DNA of 64,000 nt from Cranoglanis bouderius (GCA_023630585.1 CM042560.1:9141001-9205000); one strand, 5' to 3'. Positions 36,290-48,222 are shown, counted from the first letter of the stretch. Numbers and translations are program-made. Notes: generated by a model not told the origin, from the letters alone.

Positions 36290-37030
36290 CTTCTAAAGCA
36301 AATGGCCATGAATATGTATATTAGCTTAATATCCGCCGTCCCACACAAAAAGCAGATGCAGGCTTGAACACGGACTCCACACGCCACAGTTATGGCACAC
36401 TCCCTGGCCCGTCATGGCTCTTGGAAGTGATCGCTACGCTGTGCCGATGGCCTTCATTAGTCTGCCGCCGGCAGCCGCTGAGTTGGCCTATTGTCCTTGC
36501 GACAGAAACACACAAACCGGGGCCAAGACAAGCCTCAGGAGTCAGTCACCCACCACATAGAGACAAGGAGGAATGGAGAGAAACTGGGGGAGGAGAAGGA
36601 AAAGGGGAAAAAAAAAATTAGGAAGCCCTCCCCCCATGACGCCCGTGACTAGAAAGGAAACTGTTATGGGTCAACGGCCTCATTGGAATACCCTTCCCAT
36701 CTAGACATGCACACTATCCCTCCATGTGACCATGCTATCACGTCGAATGAGAAAGAGAGATCTAATTTAAACATCAGACGCCCCATCCTGAGCTCATCGC
36801 CGCCTCTTTCTTCTAAAGCTCACCAGGAAGCCACAGTAGTCTTAATGACCCAGAGCTAACCATGATCAATCAGCTGTCCATCGTGCAAGCCGGCCATGCT
36901 TGAGAGCACACAGGTTACATCCGGGGCTGAGACCATGGCGAGACAGAGGAGCTCTTTCATTCCCCCGTACTGCTTCAGGGGCTCCAGATTTGCACAGACC
37001 CGCCTGTGATTGACACTACAATGTCCAAAA
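36290..37030. promoter_or_regulatory. Long repeat-poor stretch, candidate conserved regulatory block
   Basis: About 740 bp without transposon words and with only one short A run. It carries CTTCATTAGTCTGCCGCCGG, CTGTGATTGACACTAC (PBX/MEIS-like TGATTGACA) and CATGATCAATCAGCTGTCC. No extended coding frame is convincing on either strand. It is the longest such stretch in the intron. Confidence 0.4.
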
Positions 37031-38091
37031 ACCAAAATACTAACTCCCTTACAAAGCAGGACACTGTTTAGGCTTTCAAAGCATGCTCTTACATGTGAAG
37101 CTCAAATGTGTTTTTCCAAAAACAAGAGCTAAACAGGAAACAAGAACTTCGAGGGTTGAGTTTCACTAAAATTTCAACAAACGGGAACGATCACTGTGAC
37201 AACAGTAAAAGCGACTGCACCATTATTTCAGTGTTCAACATGGGGAAAGTGCTCGAGCAGCTTATTATTAGCTGCAACCAAATAACAGACAAAATGACTC
37301 GGATAAAAGGAGTTCAAATTTCTTATATTTTGCCAAAAACGGATCATCTGCACGTTTAATTAAAAATATATTAAGTAATTTTAATTTCAACCCAAACCTT
37401 TGGACGTCGGCCATGTGATCAGAAAACTGTATTTCTGTTTGTCTATGCTATATGTTTTCGAGAAATTAAACCTTTACACAGGTTGAGAAATAAAATAACA
37501 CAAGGTGGCTTTTGACAGCGAACACCAACAAATAGACTATTCTGTTTGTCTCTATATATGGTGTCTCACACACACTGTAACCATGAGTGCATTTTTCTTG
37601 CACAATTTGCAAATAAATATAATGAGCTAAATAAAAATAAAGTGAGCCACAAATATAAAATAAAAATAATTTTAAAAATGAGCCACACATATATTTTTGT
37701 GTTCCACAAACAAAAATGGTTCGCAAATATGTTTGAAATGCACAAACATGCTCACCCATCATTAATTTGTGGAGTTTATTTTGGCATTTGTGCATCACAT
37801 GGCATGTTTTTCAAACCACCTGCGTTCATTTGTGGACATTCCCACAAAGAGTCATGTGAATTAATCCACAATTGTCTTTTTCACAGAGTCTGCATCAGCC
37901 AATCAGATTGAGAGACAACTAGCACTTTGACCAATCACAGAAAAAGTGTGCTCAACCACTCAGCTTAAGCTTACACTGCCAAAGATACTGTAAAATGTGC
38001 AAAATAATATCATACGTGCCGAAATAAATCAGAACATACTGCAATAAAACATTAAAACATAAACTATGCCTAAAAAGTTCTAGACAGAGTG

Positions 38092-38545
38092 AGTGGGATT
38101 GGTCAAACTCACTGCAGGAGCGTGCGGGGTTGGTCAAACCTTCTGCAGGAGCGTGCGGGATTGGTCAAACCTTCTGCAGGAGCGTGCGGGATTGGTCAAA
38201 CCTTCTGCAGGAGCGTGCGGGGTTGGTCAAACCTTCTACAGGAGCGTGCGGGATTGGTCAAACCTTCTGCAGGAATGGGTGGGATTAGTCAAACTTTCTG
38301 CAGGAGTGGGTGGGATTGGTCAAACTTTCTGCAGGAGTGGGTGGGATTGGTCAAACTTCCTGCAGGAGTGGGTGGGATTGGTCAAACTTCCTGCAGGAGT
38401 GGGTGGGATTGGTCAGAATTTCTGAAGGAGTGGGTGGGATTGGTCAAACTTCCTGCAGGAATGGGTGAGACTGGTCAGAATTTCTGAAGGAGTGGGTGAG
38501 ACTGGTCAGAATTTCTGAAGGAGTGGGTGAGACTGGTCAAGGTGA
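38092..38545. repeat. 31-bp minisatellite, 15 units
   Basis: Units of the type GGATTGGTCAAAC plus TTCTGCAGGAGYGKG repeat every 31 bp. Three variant blocks follow in order: GCGTGCGGG units (1-6), TGGGTGGGA units (7-12) and TGGGTGAGA units (13-15). Nine units hold an intact ATTGG, an inverted CCAAT box. Because 31 is not a multiple of 3, each reading frame runs through all three phases of the unit, which explains repetitive frames of more than 100 codons. Confidence 0.93.
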
Positions 38546-41205
38546 GCACCACACCCACATACATTTACTTCTTCCTGGTAGCAATTTTTGGCAGGTACCA
38601 AAACCCACACAGCTGAAACTTTTATTACTGGACCCATGGGTAATAAAAGGACCATTCCAGCTTTTGTGCAAAAAGTCATAGCCTAAGGAATGAGCTCCTA
38701 TTTTCTGACAGCTCAATATAGGCATTAAGGAAAATACCCATGAATATCAAATGCCCTGGTAACATCAGATCTCTCCCTGGAAGCAGAGCTGTTTTTGTAG
38801 CTCGGCTTCCTGCAGCTGACAAAATTGTTAGCACTCCTGCTGCTGAAAATGGACTCATCAGCAAGCAAACTTAAAACAAAGCATGCAAAAATAAAGTGTG
38901 AGACAGAAAGTGATAGAGAGATAAGGAGTCATAGTAAAGTGCTTAGATGTGTGGAAATGTGCTTACCAGCTTGGCTCTGCAGAAACAGCGGGCGGTTACA
39001 CAGGAGAAAATAAGCACACCCTGACCACCTGTCCAAGCGAAAAAGCTGAGCTAAACCTAGCGACAGCAAGAGGAAGGATATGACCTCTACGTAAGGTGAA
39101 CAAAACACATACAGGATGACGGAGATGGCATCATAATACACACAGTATGAGGACGCTACCTGGGTCAAACTGTGATCTGCTAGAGCAGAGAGTATAGAGG
39201 CCTTATGTCCAATCACCCATCAGTTCCTCAATGTCTCTCCCATTCCAGTCCTGGTGAGCGGATGACTTATGAGTGAAGGGGAAGCTCTGAACCCTCTGGG
39301 CTTTGGAGCTATTTCAAGGCCACTTCTGCTTCCCACAGTCCAGGCACGTCTAACCAACACATTTTCCACTCTCTGAGAGATTACTAAGAGCCTGCTCCAT
39401 CTGCATGCCTGAGTACAAACAGGTCATGATGCCATACAGAATGCCATGCCGAACATGTGAGCAAAAGCACAATTAAGAGGCTGCAATAGGCTGGGATTGG
39501 ACTTCGGCTTTGACTTCTTTCTCACCATTATTATGATCATAGAAAGCCTGGACAGGTGACACGTGCAGCCAAGCTGAGTGAGTGCCAGCTGTTCTTCACA
39601 TTTTGCCTCACACACAGACACTCCAGTACAATGCAGTCTCTCTCACTCTCTCTCTCTCTCTCATAAAATGCAACTTCTGATGTGCTATTCTTTAGGAATT
39701 GATGCGGCACTCTTGCCTTAGGTGCCCTGGTACATCCTCCTGTGGGCAATAAATGTTGCACGGCGAAGATGGTAGTTAGCAGGCTGTAACTATATGAGGT
39801 GAGCAGCCATGAAAGCTAGACCTGCACAGTTCAATAAGTGCAGGAATACAGAAGCCAGAACAGTGTCTGGGGTCTCATCTAAATGTATGCTGATATTCTC
39901 GAAAAACAAGTTTTTCCTCGAGTTTTTTTTTTCAATCCTGTTTACGTGAACAGCCCGGAGGGAAGACCAAAACACTGAGAAGCAATTTACATTTTCAAAA
40001 ACATCTGTATACATGAGGGTAGGTGATGGAGATCTAAGGGAGTAAGTTCAACCTGCGATGTGTGTGTTGCATGTGACCTATGATCTGCTTTAATTGAGGC
40101 TGTGTGTGATGCAGTGCTGCTAAGCACATGTATTGAGCAGTGTGAATCTTTCTTTCCCTTGCTTCTCTATATCTGTTGCCCACATACTTCTGTGGGCCAA
40201 TCACCACTGGCACACCCAACCTCGTTTCCCTTGCACCCAGGTCAATGTTCCCACCCAGAATATTCCAGAATAACCCTGCACTTTACTTTTTCCACCCTAG
40301 TCTATGATAACCAAGCTAATCTTTGGAAAAACTAATCTTTAAAAAAAATAATAAACACAATGGCTCTCCTTCCAACACCCGAACCTCACAATGTACCATA
40401 TTCAGGCCCGCGGGCATGCAGAGTCAAATAGCCACTTAGCCAGAAGGTCATGCAAAGCAGCAACTGAAAACGGCTCTTCGTGTATGAGCTGCTTTTGTAA
40501 CGGCCATCTCGACCTTTTAACTCATCCGCCAGGTGGAAGCCACAGAGCGGGTTCTATTCCCAAACTTACGACCTCATGTGAATCGGTTCCTTCTACTGAT
40601 AAGACGAGCCGTTTAAAGAGTGGGGATTAACCATTAAACCAGGAGGTGTTAATCTGAGATGTATACCTGAGGCTTATTGTCCCATATTGATTTTTCTCTG
40701 CTTGTGATGTCTTGCTATTTAAAAAAAAAATAAATCAACCAATTAATCATCCAGAACAGATTTTTTTTTTTAAATTACCCCCCAAAATAAAACCTAATAC
40801 CATCAAATAGTGCTGTTGAGTGTCATTAGATTTACATGTAAATGACCTGGACATCACAGGGGGAAGCAAGTTTCTGTAGGGCAACTCACCTGATCATGGA
40901 GTTTAAGCCAAGCAAGTGTAATTAATCCTGTGCAGTGTAATACTGTGCAGGAACATCAAACAAGCCTAATATACCCTCAGCATGGAGGCATGGATGTGCT
41001 TAAAAACCCTGTTTTTCACACCCTCACACATTCACAGAAATTACGAGCTATACTCATATCTAGTTTTACAGAAACTAGAGCTATACCTCTGTGAGGGTTG
41101 TAAAGTATACATGAAACCAGAAATGCCCCAAACTCTGCATACTGCTGCGAAGCATCTGGTTCTTCCGTGAGCATGCACAGCAGTCCTAATCTAGCCATTC
41201 CCCCT
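38546..41205. other. Intron 1 sequence, mostly unassigned
   Basis: A hairpin CTTTTATTAC...GTAATAAAAG lies at 38619-38649, around a CCCATGGG core. The rest is complex intron with short CT and A runs and no named repeat. Confidence 0.45.
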
Positions 41206-41209
41206 CTCT

Positions 41210-41212
<3 letters not shown>

Positions 41213-41247
<35 letters not shown>
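41213..41247. repeat. (AC)n microsatellite
   Basis: About 17 units. Another of the same length lies at 42136-42169. Confidence 0.95.
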
Positions 41248-41248
<1 letters not shown>

Positions 41249-41320
41249 CCACTGACCTTAATACCAGAATGTAAGAACGTAAGAACACACTTGACACAGA
41301 CAGCAGCACAGCTTCTAGAG

Positions 41321-41612
41321 TAGGGCTGGGCGACATGACAAAAATATCATATGATACTTGAGGAAATTTCTACGAAAAAACGTTAAACTGAGTTTAACAA
41401 TACTTTACTTTAATGTCTACAAAGACAAAAGATGAAGTGTTTCAAAAATCGCGTCAAATCAACTGCACCCATTCAGTACCCTTTAATTTCTAATGATGAA
41501 AAAATGTAAAAAAAAAAAAAATTAAAAACCATACTAACGATATCAACGATATCTGTATCGTGTAATCATCCATCACGATATCGATATTATATCGATATAT
41601 CGTCCAGCCCTA
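41321..41612. mobile_element. hAT MITE with perfect target duplication
   Basis: Ends TAGGGCTGGGCGACATGAC and ATATATCGTCCAGCCCTA are inverted repeats. TTCTAGAG flanks both sides exactly (41313-41320 and 41613-41620). Length 292 bp with no coding frame. The perfect duplication suggests a comparatively young insertion. Confidence 0.95.
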
Positions 41613-42131
41613 TTCTAGAGAGCATGCATTTTCCTCATAAACACCTAAGCCTTGTGTTCTCAGTGTTCTCTTTTCCAGTAATTCCAGTATAAAGTGTGTG
41701 TATGTATAAAAGAGTGTGGGTTATGGAGTAATGTAGAGCGAGGACTATCTGGATCATGGACGGGTGGTAATCCACAGGGATCTTCCTGATCCCTGTGCTG
41801 ACAAGCCTGCTACTTAATTAACCACAAGCTGAATGAGAGATGAGCCAAGAAGCAAGAGATTCTAAGCGAGTGAGCAACTAGAGCAGATTTTCAGCACCCA
41901 CGATCGATAAGCCATTCTCATTAGAGTTGGGGAAAAATATCAAAAGTGTCATAACGGTGCTTGAAGATGCGCTCACGATGTATAGGTTTTGCTGATTTCT
42001 TAAAATGTCAGTGTTGTTTTTTATTAAACAGCTACAAAAAAAGAAATACTTGAACAAAAAAAAGCAAAATCAGGACTGAACCAAAGGACTGAACCAAAGG
42101 CGGCTCGATGGTAAGTGAAGACAATGTAGCA

Positions 42132-42170
<39 letters not shown>

Positions 42171-42197
42171 GACCAGTGACTAGCTGTTCATACGTAA

Positions 42198-42592
42198 GGG
42201 CCTTTCACACTGAGCGCGATTAAGCGACGCGAATGTACGATGCGATGACGCTCTTGAATCGAAACAATAGATCCCAATAGATCCCTACCGACCATTATTT
42301 AATTCATATTAAAACAGCTTGAGGGTGCTGTTCAAAAAACACAAAAAATTACGTTCTGCCTGCCTTTCTGGGTAGAACACACATTAAATAAGAAAAGTTC
42401 ATTTCTGTGCTTCTTAACAGTTTGTGCGCCTTGTGGTGCTCTGCGCCAACGTTTGAGTGATTCTTCTTCTCGGTGGTCAAAGACGATAGGCCGATCAGCT
42501 GAATAGTGGGTTGCGCCACCTAGTGTGCAGGCGTGAATTAGCCGAAGGCGATGGATTGTTTCGCGATCGGTGTGAAAGCACCCTACGTTGGT
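42198..42592. mobile_element. Non-autonomous DNA element with GGGCCTTTCACAC ends
   Basis: GGGCCTTTCACACTGAGCGCGA and CGCGATCGGTGTGAAAGCACCC are inverted. The flanks TACGTAA and TACGTTG could be a decayed target duplication. Non-coding. Confidence 0.6.
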
Positions 42593-42599
42593 GATTCGC

Positions 42600-43850
42600 T
42601 TCGCTTTATCGTGTCACGCTCAGGCCTTTACACTCTACTCCCACACACACACACACACACACACACAGCCACAACACAACACATTCGCATGCTGTTCTCT
42701 TTCACACACGTTGCGTTTTCACTAAAATGAACTTAAAATCACACACATGCCCACAGTGACTGATCTTAACTGTAGGATCATGAAAAAAAGCAAAGCACTG
42801 TGCGTGTACAATAACAGCACATGTGATGGGTGTAGGCTCAATTTCACCATTACATTACAATATTATGGCATCACTCATGCAATCAACCAGTGAATATATT
42901 CATCAGTAAGAGTGCGCAGTTCCTGGATTACTGTATGCCTATTTGGACAACAAAGGCACGAGAAGGGAATTAGAAAAAAAAAATTGTGAGAGAAAGAGAG
43001 ACTGAAAGGGAAAGGAGGAGAAAGAAAATGAGGTGTGAGTAAGCTCATTAGCCTGTGGTAACTATGTGAAAAATTCACAGTGCCTTGATGTTGATCGAGA
43101 CTGAAAATACCACCTGCCTACATGCCGACAATTACAAAAGATAAGCAAAGGGAGAAAAGTCACAGTGAAAAATTTGCAATTAGCCGATTTTAGCAACACC
43201 TACGATCGTGATGATAGTGATGATGGCTTGGATTGATGACGGTGCTATTCTGAGGCTTTGTTAACAAGGAAGGTCCTATAAAGCAGTTTAACCACATCTT
43301 GACTTGCGCACACGGAGCATCTTAGACACTCGGAGAGAGAAGCTGAGCCATTATCCCATACCACCACTGGGGAATGTTTGAAAGAACAATTACCCAGCAA
43401 CATGGCTGCCACATTACACTTCACTAGCGTTCCATTATGTCTACGGTCGGACGGCAGCCAGGGACGATACACTCATGACCTACTAAGCAAAGACTGGAGG
43501 GGGGGGAAGCGGCAGCATTTCAGAGGGATTGCTCGACATACTGCGCTCTCCTACAAGGCTCATTATTTTTACATGGTTCTGCTTCTACGCCGCTACGCAG
43601 CCAGGACAAGCCACAGAGGGCTCGTTATGGCGTTTTTGTTGCCTTACAAGCACACTATGTTTACGAGTTTTATGTGCTGGACAGATGAGGCATGTTGAGA
43701 AGAGAATATATAGAGGCTGGTACAAATGAGAAGTAAAAGATCTCGTCATACATGAGGTGCACATAAAGTTCCTCGCAGAAGAAAAAAAAACAAAAAAAAA
43801 ACAGATGGACATTAAACCCAAGCAGGAAGATGGACGCGCTTTCCTTCTGA
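42600..43850. other. Intron 1 sequence, mostly unassigned
   Basis: A short AC tract lies at 42643-42667. Complex sequence with TTTGTTAACAAGG (SOX-like) at 43258-43270. No coding exon is recognised. Confidence 0.45.
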
Positions 43851-43854
43851 TTAC

Positions 43855-43990
43855 ACAATAAAGCTGGATTTACAATGTACGTTTTTTGTAAATGAAAATA
43901 GCACATCATAACAGAGTTTTGGTCGTGAGTTGAGATCTGGGGTCACGACGTGACATGCTCAGCAGTGGCTGATCCTGGCAAGATTTTTGA
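43855..43990. mobile_element. Partial MITE with AAAGCTGGATTTACAATGTACG end
   Basis: It matches the left half of the element at 50830-51152 (GGATTTACA, GACATGCTCA and GGCTGAT words). The right end is missing. Confidence 0.4.
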
Positions 43991-44250
43991 TAAAAATTTA
44001 TGCACCGCAATAGTGCTGGACTGAGCTTCTCTTACTTTGCAGGAACGAACCGGCACGTTTAGCCCTGGCTGCTATGTGATGAGGCTGGAACGGAAACACC
44101 AGACTGAGGAGCAGGCAACTGCAGGGATCCTGAACTACACTGTTACCCCTTGTTGCTCTTGTTATGCCTTGAGTTCAACCTCATATACACTTCAGGGTTC
44201 TGCAAATGCAAGAAAGGCAGAACATCCCTTGATAGACTAAATAAGATGAG

Positions 44251-44795
44251 CATCTGTGCAAAGGTTTTAGTCACATGCAAACAAATGCTGTAGAGCAAAG
44301 ATGCCTTCAAAATAATGAAATTAAATGTTTCTACTTTTTTTTTTTTTTTAAAATACCGTAAAGAGCAGTAAACAGTAGTAAATGAAACAAAGTCAATATT
44401 TGGTGTGACAAAAAACTAAAAATAGTAGTCTCCGGTACAATTTGTGCAGTTTTATAAGGAAATGAGCTGGTAAGTTTTATTGAGCATCTTGCAGAACCAG
44501 CCACAGTTCTTTTGGAGACTTTAACTTTCGCACTCGCTTCCCAGCAGCCTTCATTGTGTTTTTTGTCTGAAAAGTGTCTCTTACATAATACGCTGCTTTC
44601 TTTAATGACATACAAACATTTTTCTGTAACATTTAATTCTGTGCTAGAAAACTTAATGTTTGGGAATCTAAAATGTTTTTGTACTGACTTGATCATGTAC
44701 AAGTCATCAAATAAAAAATCTATAACAAAGTTTGTACTTAAAAAAAAAAAAAAAAAAAAAAAAAATAGGGCGCCTAAAACTTTTGCACGGTGCTG
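44251..44795 (-). mobile_element. Tc1-derived non-autonomous element, copy 2
   Basis: On the minus strand it starts CAGCACCGTGCAAAAGTTTT beside TA, has a poly-T of about 24 just inside, and follows copy 1 to the end (CATCTTTGCTCTACAGCATT). The far end is more worn. Long frames across it are chance products of the A/T runs. Confidence 0.8.
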
Positions 44796-45189
44796 TATAT
44801 CTGTGTGTGTGCTCCCCACCGTACTGACACTTCTGTCACAAGAATCTACAACCATGCTCCTACTGCAACCAATCCTCCATATCCATGCATGCAACACGCA
44901 TCAATTCCGCATGGCTGCAAATATAGGTCATACACAAACAGCCACACATACCTGACACCATTAACCCCGAGTCAGAGTGACCTCCATCCGTGAAGCTCAA
45001 TTCCTGCACTGAAACATCCCCCTTGAGTTTACCACTGCCATGTAATTGAGGGAAAATATAAATATAGATGCTTTACTGAGGCTAAAAAGGGCTTGGGAAT
45101 ATATGCTAGTTCTTCTGACATTTATTTAGATAGAACTTTGATAAAAGAGAGCCAAGATTCCAGAATCAAGAAAAATAAAAGGGGCTGGG

Positions 45190-45225
45190 AACAAAAAAAT
45201 ATTAAAAAAAAAAAAAAAAAATACA
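45190..45225. repeat. A-rich run
   Basis: An A run of about 19 follows AAAAATATT. Another A run of about 24 lies at 44741-44765 inside the Tc1-derived element. Confidence 0.85.
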
Positions 45226-46205
45226 GAAGTTATCTGCTGTCTGTTGTTGTCTGTGGTAGTTTTAATATCAGCCCTCTCCTCTGACTTTGGGGACTTGCTG
45301 TACAGAACCATCTAGAAGATTTGAAGGCCACAGACTTCAGCATGTTGCACGCCTTAGACTTTCTGTTCCACATCCAGGACCCTGCCAACATCCTGCCTTT
45401 TCTCCTGCAAGCACATAAACAGCCAAGTGCTTTACTGTTTATGTTCCCGATTCCTGAAAATATGTTTACGGAACTGAACGAGCCTCAGAAACTATATATA
45501 CACAATAACGTCAGCGCATCAACGATTGTGCCATACGGAAACAAAATCCATGATGCGGTCTTAAGCTAAAAGAATCTTTACACAGATCCCTTCTTGATCT
45601 GAACCATGCAGACCAATGGTGCTGACTGCGCACTACAGAATTTCACATCCTGCTTCTACGCGGTAACACGGCACCAAAAAAAGCTCGTTCTGTACGCCAG
45701 CACTGCAGTGCTGATTTATCCGAACAACGCCTGAACAAAGGCACATGCTCTGTGCGGAGGAAACTCGGGACACTGAAAATGAATCGACAATTATGCTGCA
45801 GCACATCAGGCCTTCATTAAGTCTTGCAACAGAGCTCAATATTTAAACACGAAACATTTCAACTGACAATTGAAAGTTGCCAGATAGTTATCTAATTAGT
45901 GGCTATGCTATGCAAGAGAGTCCTGTCTTAACTTCAGGAATGCTTAAAGAATTTGCAGAATGTGGAAGCAGCCATTCAGCACTGGTAATGTTACACCACA
46001 CACACTCAATGTGCTGTAATCTAAACACACCCTACAGGTCACAGCCTTTAACCTCAGAAATAACTGGACTCATTTCTATTCCGATTTAAGTTCTTATCTG
46101 AAGAAAAAAAAAAAAATACAAAGGAAGTCACGCAAAATGCATGAAGAAGTAGAAGTTTGCTCTCGGCAGACGAGACCGGCTTGTCTTTCGGGACTTACGG
46201 CTCAC

Positions 46206-46386
46206 CTCTGAGGCAGCAGATGGCCCTTGGCTCACACCCAGGCAGGTAATTCATTAACAGCACTTTCAGAGCATACGAAGAATCTACCAGAAGCTCCTCC
46301 ATTACCATATCACAGACAGTCGTTTGGGGGGGTTGCATCTCAAGTGACCTGCCGTCACCAAGAACATTCAGAGATAGACAATGCAT
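46206..46386 (-). CDS. Candidate alternative first exon of the agap1-type gene
   Basis: An ATG at 46386 opens 60 codons plus one base, ending at a strong donor CTCAGAG|GTGAGC (intron starts at 46205). That leaves phase 1, which joins in frame to the acceptor at 14270 (G|AT = Asp), exactly like the long first exon. The peptide is mixed hydrophobic and acidic, not low complexity: it contains VLGDGRSLEMQPPQTTV, then a helix-like VCDMVMEELLVDSSYALKVL, then NYLPGCEPRAICCLR. The DGRSLEMQPPQTTVCDMV pattern is reminiscent of a ubiquitin-like or RA fold, but I do not recognise the protein. An in-frame TGA lies upstream at about 46431. The ATG has a poor Kozak context (C at -3, C at +4). Use as an internal exon after 46793 would break the frame with the nearest CAG acceptor, so an alternative first exon is the better reading. 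It could still be a chance open frame. Confidence 0.4.
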
Positions 46387-46792
46387 AGGAAACCACAGAG
46401 AGAGGTGTAAATGTCGTTTTAAGTGGCCAATTCACTTTTCAGGTCCTTCCATTTTGCAAATCAGGCCTTCCCTTCCAAAAGAGAAATGCAACTAGGCTAG
46501 AGGACGAACCAGTTACACACAGAGACTCTTTTTTAGTTTAAAAAGAGAGAGCAAGACAGAGATAAAGAGGAGCAAATAATAAAAGACTAGACACTCTAAT
46601 GAAATGCAAACACAAAAAGCGCTAAAGAATGGCAGCTAAACATCACCCGTGTGTCCAGAATAAACAAACACCTCTCCAGCCCCCAGCCCGACTTATCACC
46701 ACCAAACAGTTCCTGTTCCCCACACATTCCCATTCTTTTAAGATTTAACACCAATCACAGAAAGAGAGGGGAAAAACGGAAACTTGTATTAC

Positions 46793-48035
46793 CATCCCGC
46801 AGGAAGCCGTTCACACTCTCAGTGCTGGACTGTGAGTAGCCCTTGATGATCTTCCTCTGGGAGCTCATCTGGTCATTCTTGCAGAGGGAACGATTGCTGG
46901 GGCTGCTCACTGGCGTGGAGGTACTGTCCTTCTTTATGAAGATCCCGCTGAAGAAACGGAGAAGCCTGTGCTCCTGGCCGCTGGAGCGAAGGTCAGCTGC
47001 TCTGAGAAAGCTCTCTTTCTCTACCAGGGGTTTCTCAGAGAGCCTGAGTAGATCACTGTTGTCCAGTGTGCGGTTTTTGCCCTTGGCACGGTCCCTGCGA
47101 CTGGGATCTTTCGAGGAGTCCACCCGAACAAAGACCTCTTCCATGTCTGGACTGCTGCCCTTCTCAGACTCCTCAACGGCTGGGTTCTGCATGACCACAG
47201 AGGACCGAGTCTGGTTCTCATCACGCCCAATGCAGCCTGAGCTGCTGTGATGCTTCTCTTTGGAGAGGGCTCGGAGCCGCAGCAGCTCCCCTCCTGCCCA
47301 GTGGCGAAAGCTGAAACTCCGACGCAGCAAGCTCGGGTGCCTCTTAACCGGCGGGGTCTGGGGCGCCTGCTTTGCAGGACTTCCGTTCTCTTTGGCAAGC
47401 AAAGAAGCAAGGCTGTTGTCCTTGGGAAGACTGCCACCCTCTTCAGATGCCTGATCCTCAGCACCACATCTGCTGACCTGCTCTTCAGCACTCCTGGAAG
47501 TCTGGAGGATTCTGTTCATTTTAACACCCACATTTTCCCTGTTGCCAGCAGCTGCTCTGCAGCTTACCTCAGTTTCAACATCTTTACTTCCATTACTCTC
47601 ATTCCCGGCTTTTGCTTGCACATTATTTTCGTGCAGCTGAGCACCATTTTCCATCCATTCAGAACTGCGAGCATCCTCTGGTGATGTCCTGGTGCACGTT
47701 TCTTTTGATTCCATCGAGTTATCTTTCCGCAAATCAAGCGCCTTTCGAGAGATTTTCGACCTACCAAGTTCCAGCTGCCCAGTGCTAAATGTTCTGAAGT
47801 TTCTGTATGCCTGCGAAGACAATTCGTCCGTTTCGTCCTCCACTTCTTTGACCTGTTCCAGGAGACAACTGCGCTGGATTTCTACTGAGCCTTCCCTCCG
47901 ATATGCACTCACCTTGGGGTTCTCCAGCCGTCGGTGCATTGGAGCAGCACCGCCACTTTCTTGCAAGCACTCCCTTTTCACTAAGGTTAGAGAGATCCTG
48001 TAAACAGTTTTCCTTTGTGGTGTGCCCCGATCCAT
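46793..48035 (-). CDS. agap1: agap1-type long first coding exon (PIKE-L-like N-terminus)
   Basis: This open segment encodes 414 residues plus one base and ends at a GATG|GTAATA donor (intron starts at 46792). The next coding exon begins with AT after a CAG acceptor, so the split codon becomes Asp. The start at 48035 has A at -3 and G at +4. An in-frame ATG lies 11 codons upstream (48068), just after a TAA, but the conserved part starts at the MDRG methionine. Three blocks resemble the N-terminus of the long AGAP2 isoform PIKE-L: QRKTVYRISLTLVKRE (residues 7-22), KNRTLDNSDLL (320-330) and RLLRFFSGIFIKK (357-369). Between them the chain is polar, Ser/Glu/Lys-rich and probably disordered, with a basic patch RHPSLLRRSFSFRHWAGGE (232-250) next to a Pro-rich QTPPVKR that could bind SH3 domains. 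Family knowledge suggests a regulatory or targeting extension ahead of the GTPase-like domain. Similarity is from recognition, not from a search. Confidence 0.87.
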
Positions 48036-48194
48036 TCTCTCCACACAATTCCCATCAAGCACATACATTCTTTAGGCACAAAAGTCATACAGAAATAAAA
48101 ATAATAAATACACCAGCGTAGGCAGGGTTAATGTGGTATCATTGAAGAGGGATGAAAATGATCACAGGTCGTACCAATAATACAGAGCACCACA

Positions 48195-48222
48195 ATTAAT
48201 AATAATAATAATAATAATAAAC
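48195..48222. repeat. (AAT)n microsatellite in the 5' leader region
   Basis: Eight to nine AAT units lie between the candidate promoter and the long-isoform ATG. They would read (ATT)n in a transcript if not spliced out. Confidence 0.9.

Noticed and set aside
38092..38487. Repetitive 132- and 110-codon frames (SNLLQERAGLVK type)
   Set aside because: They arise because a 31-bp unit cycles through three phases without stops. No start context or splice sites support them.
38092..38545. CRISPR-like regular repeats
   Set aside because: Units are adjacent 31-bp tandem copies with no unique spacers, in a vertebrate-type sequence. It is a minisatellite.
44331..44897. Minus-strand frame of 188 codons
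   Set aside because: It runs through the A/T runs of a Tc1-derived non-coding element. The composition is Phe/Lys runs.
45321..45569. Plus-strand frame of 82 codons with a fairly protein-like composition
   Set aside because: No recognised family, no good splice donor at its end, and it is on the strand opposite to the only gene. It could be a chance frame.
46843..47684. Plus-strand frames of 135 and 145 codons
   Set aside because: They lie antisense to the long agap1-type first exon, whose splice sites and conserved blocks fix the true strand.
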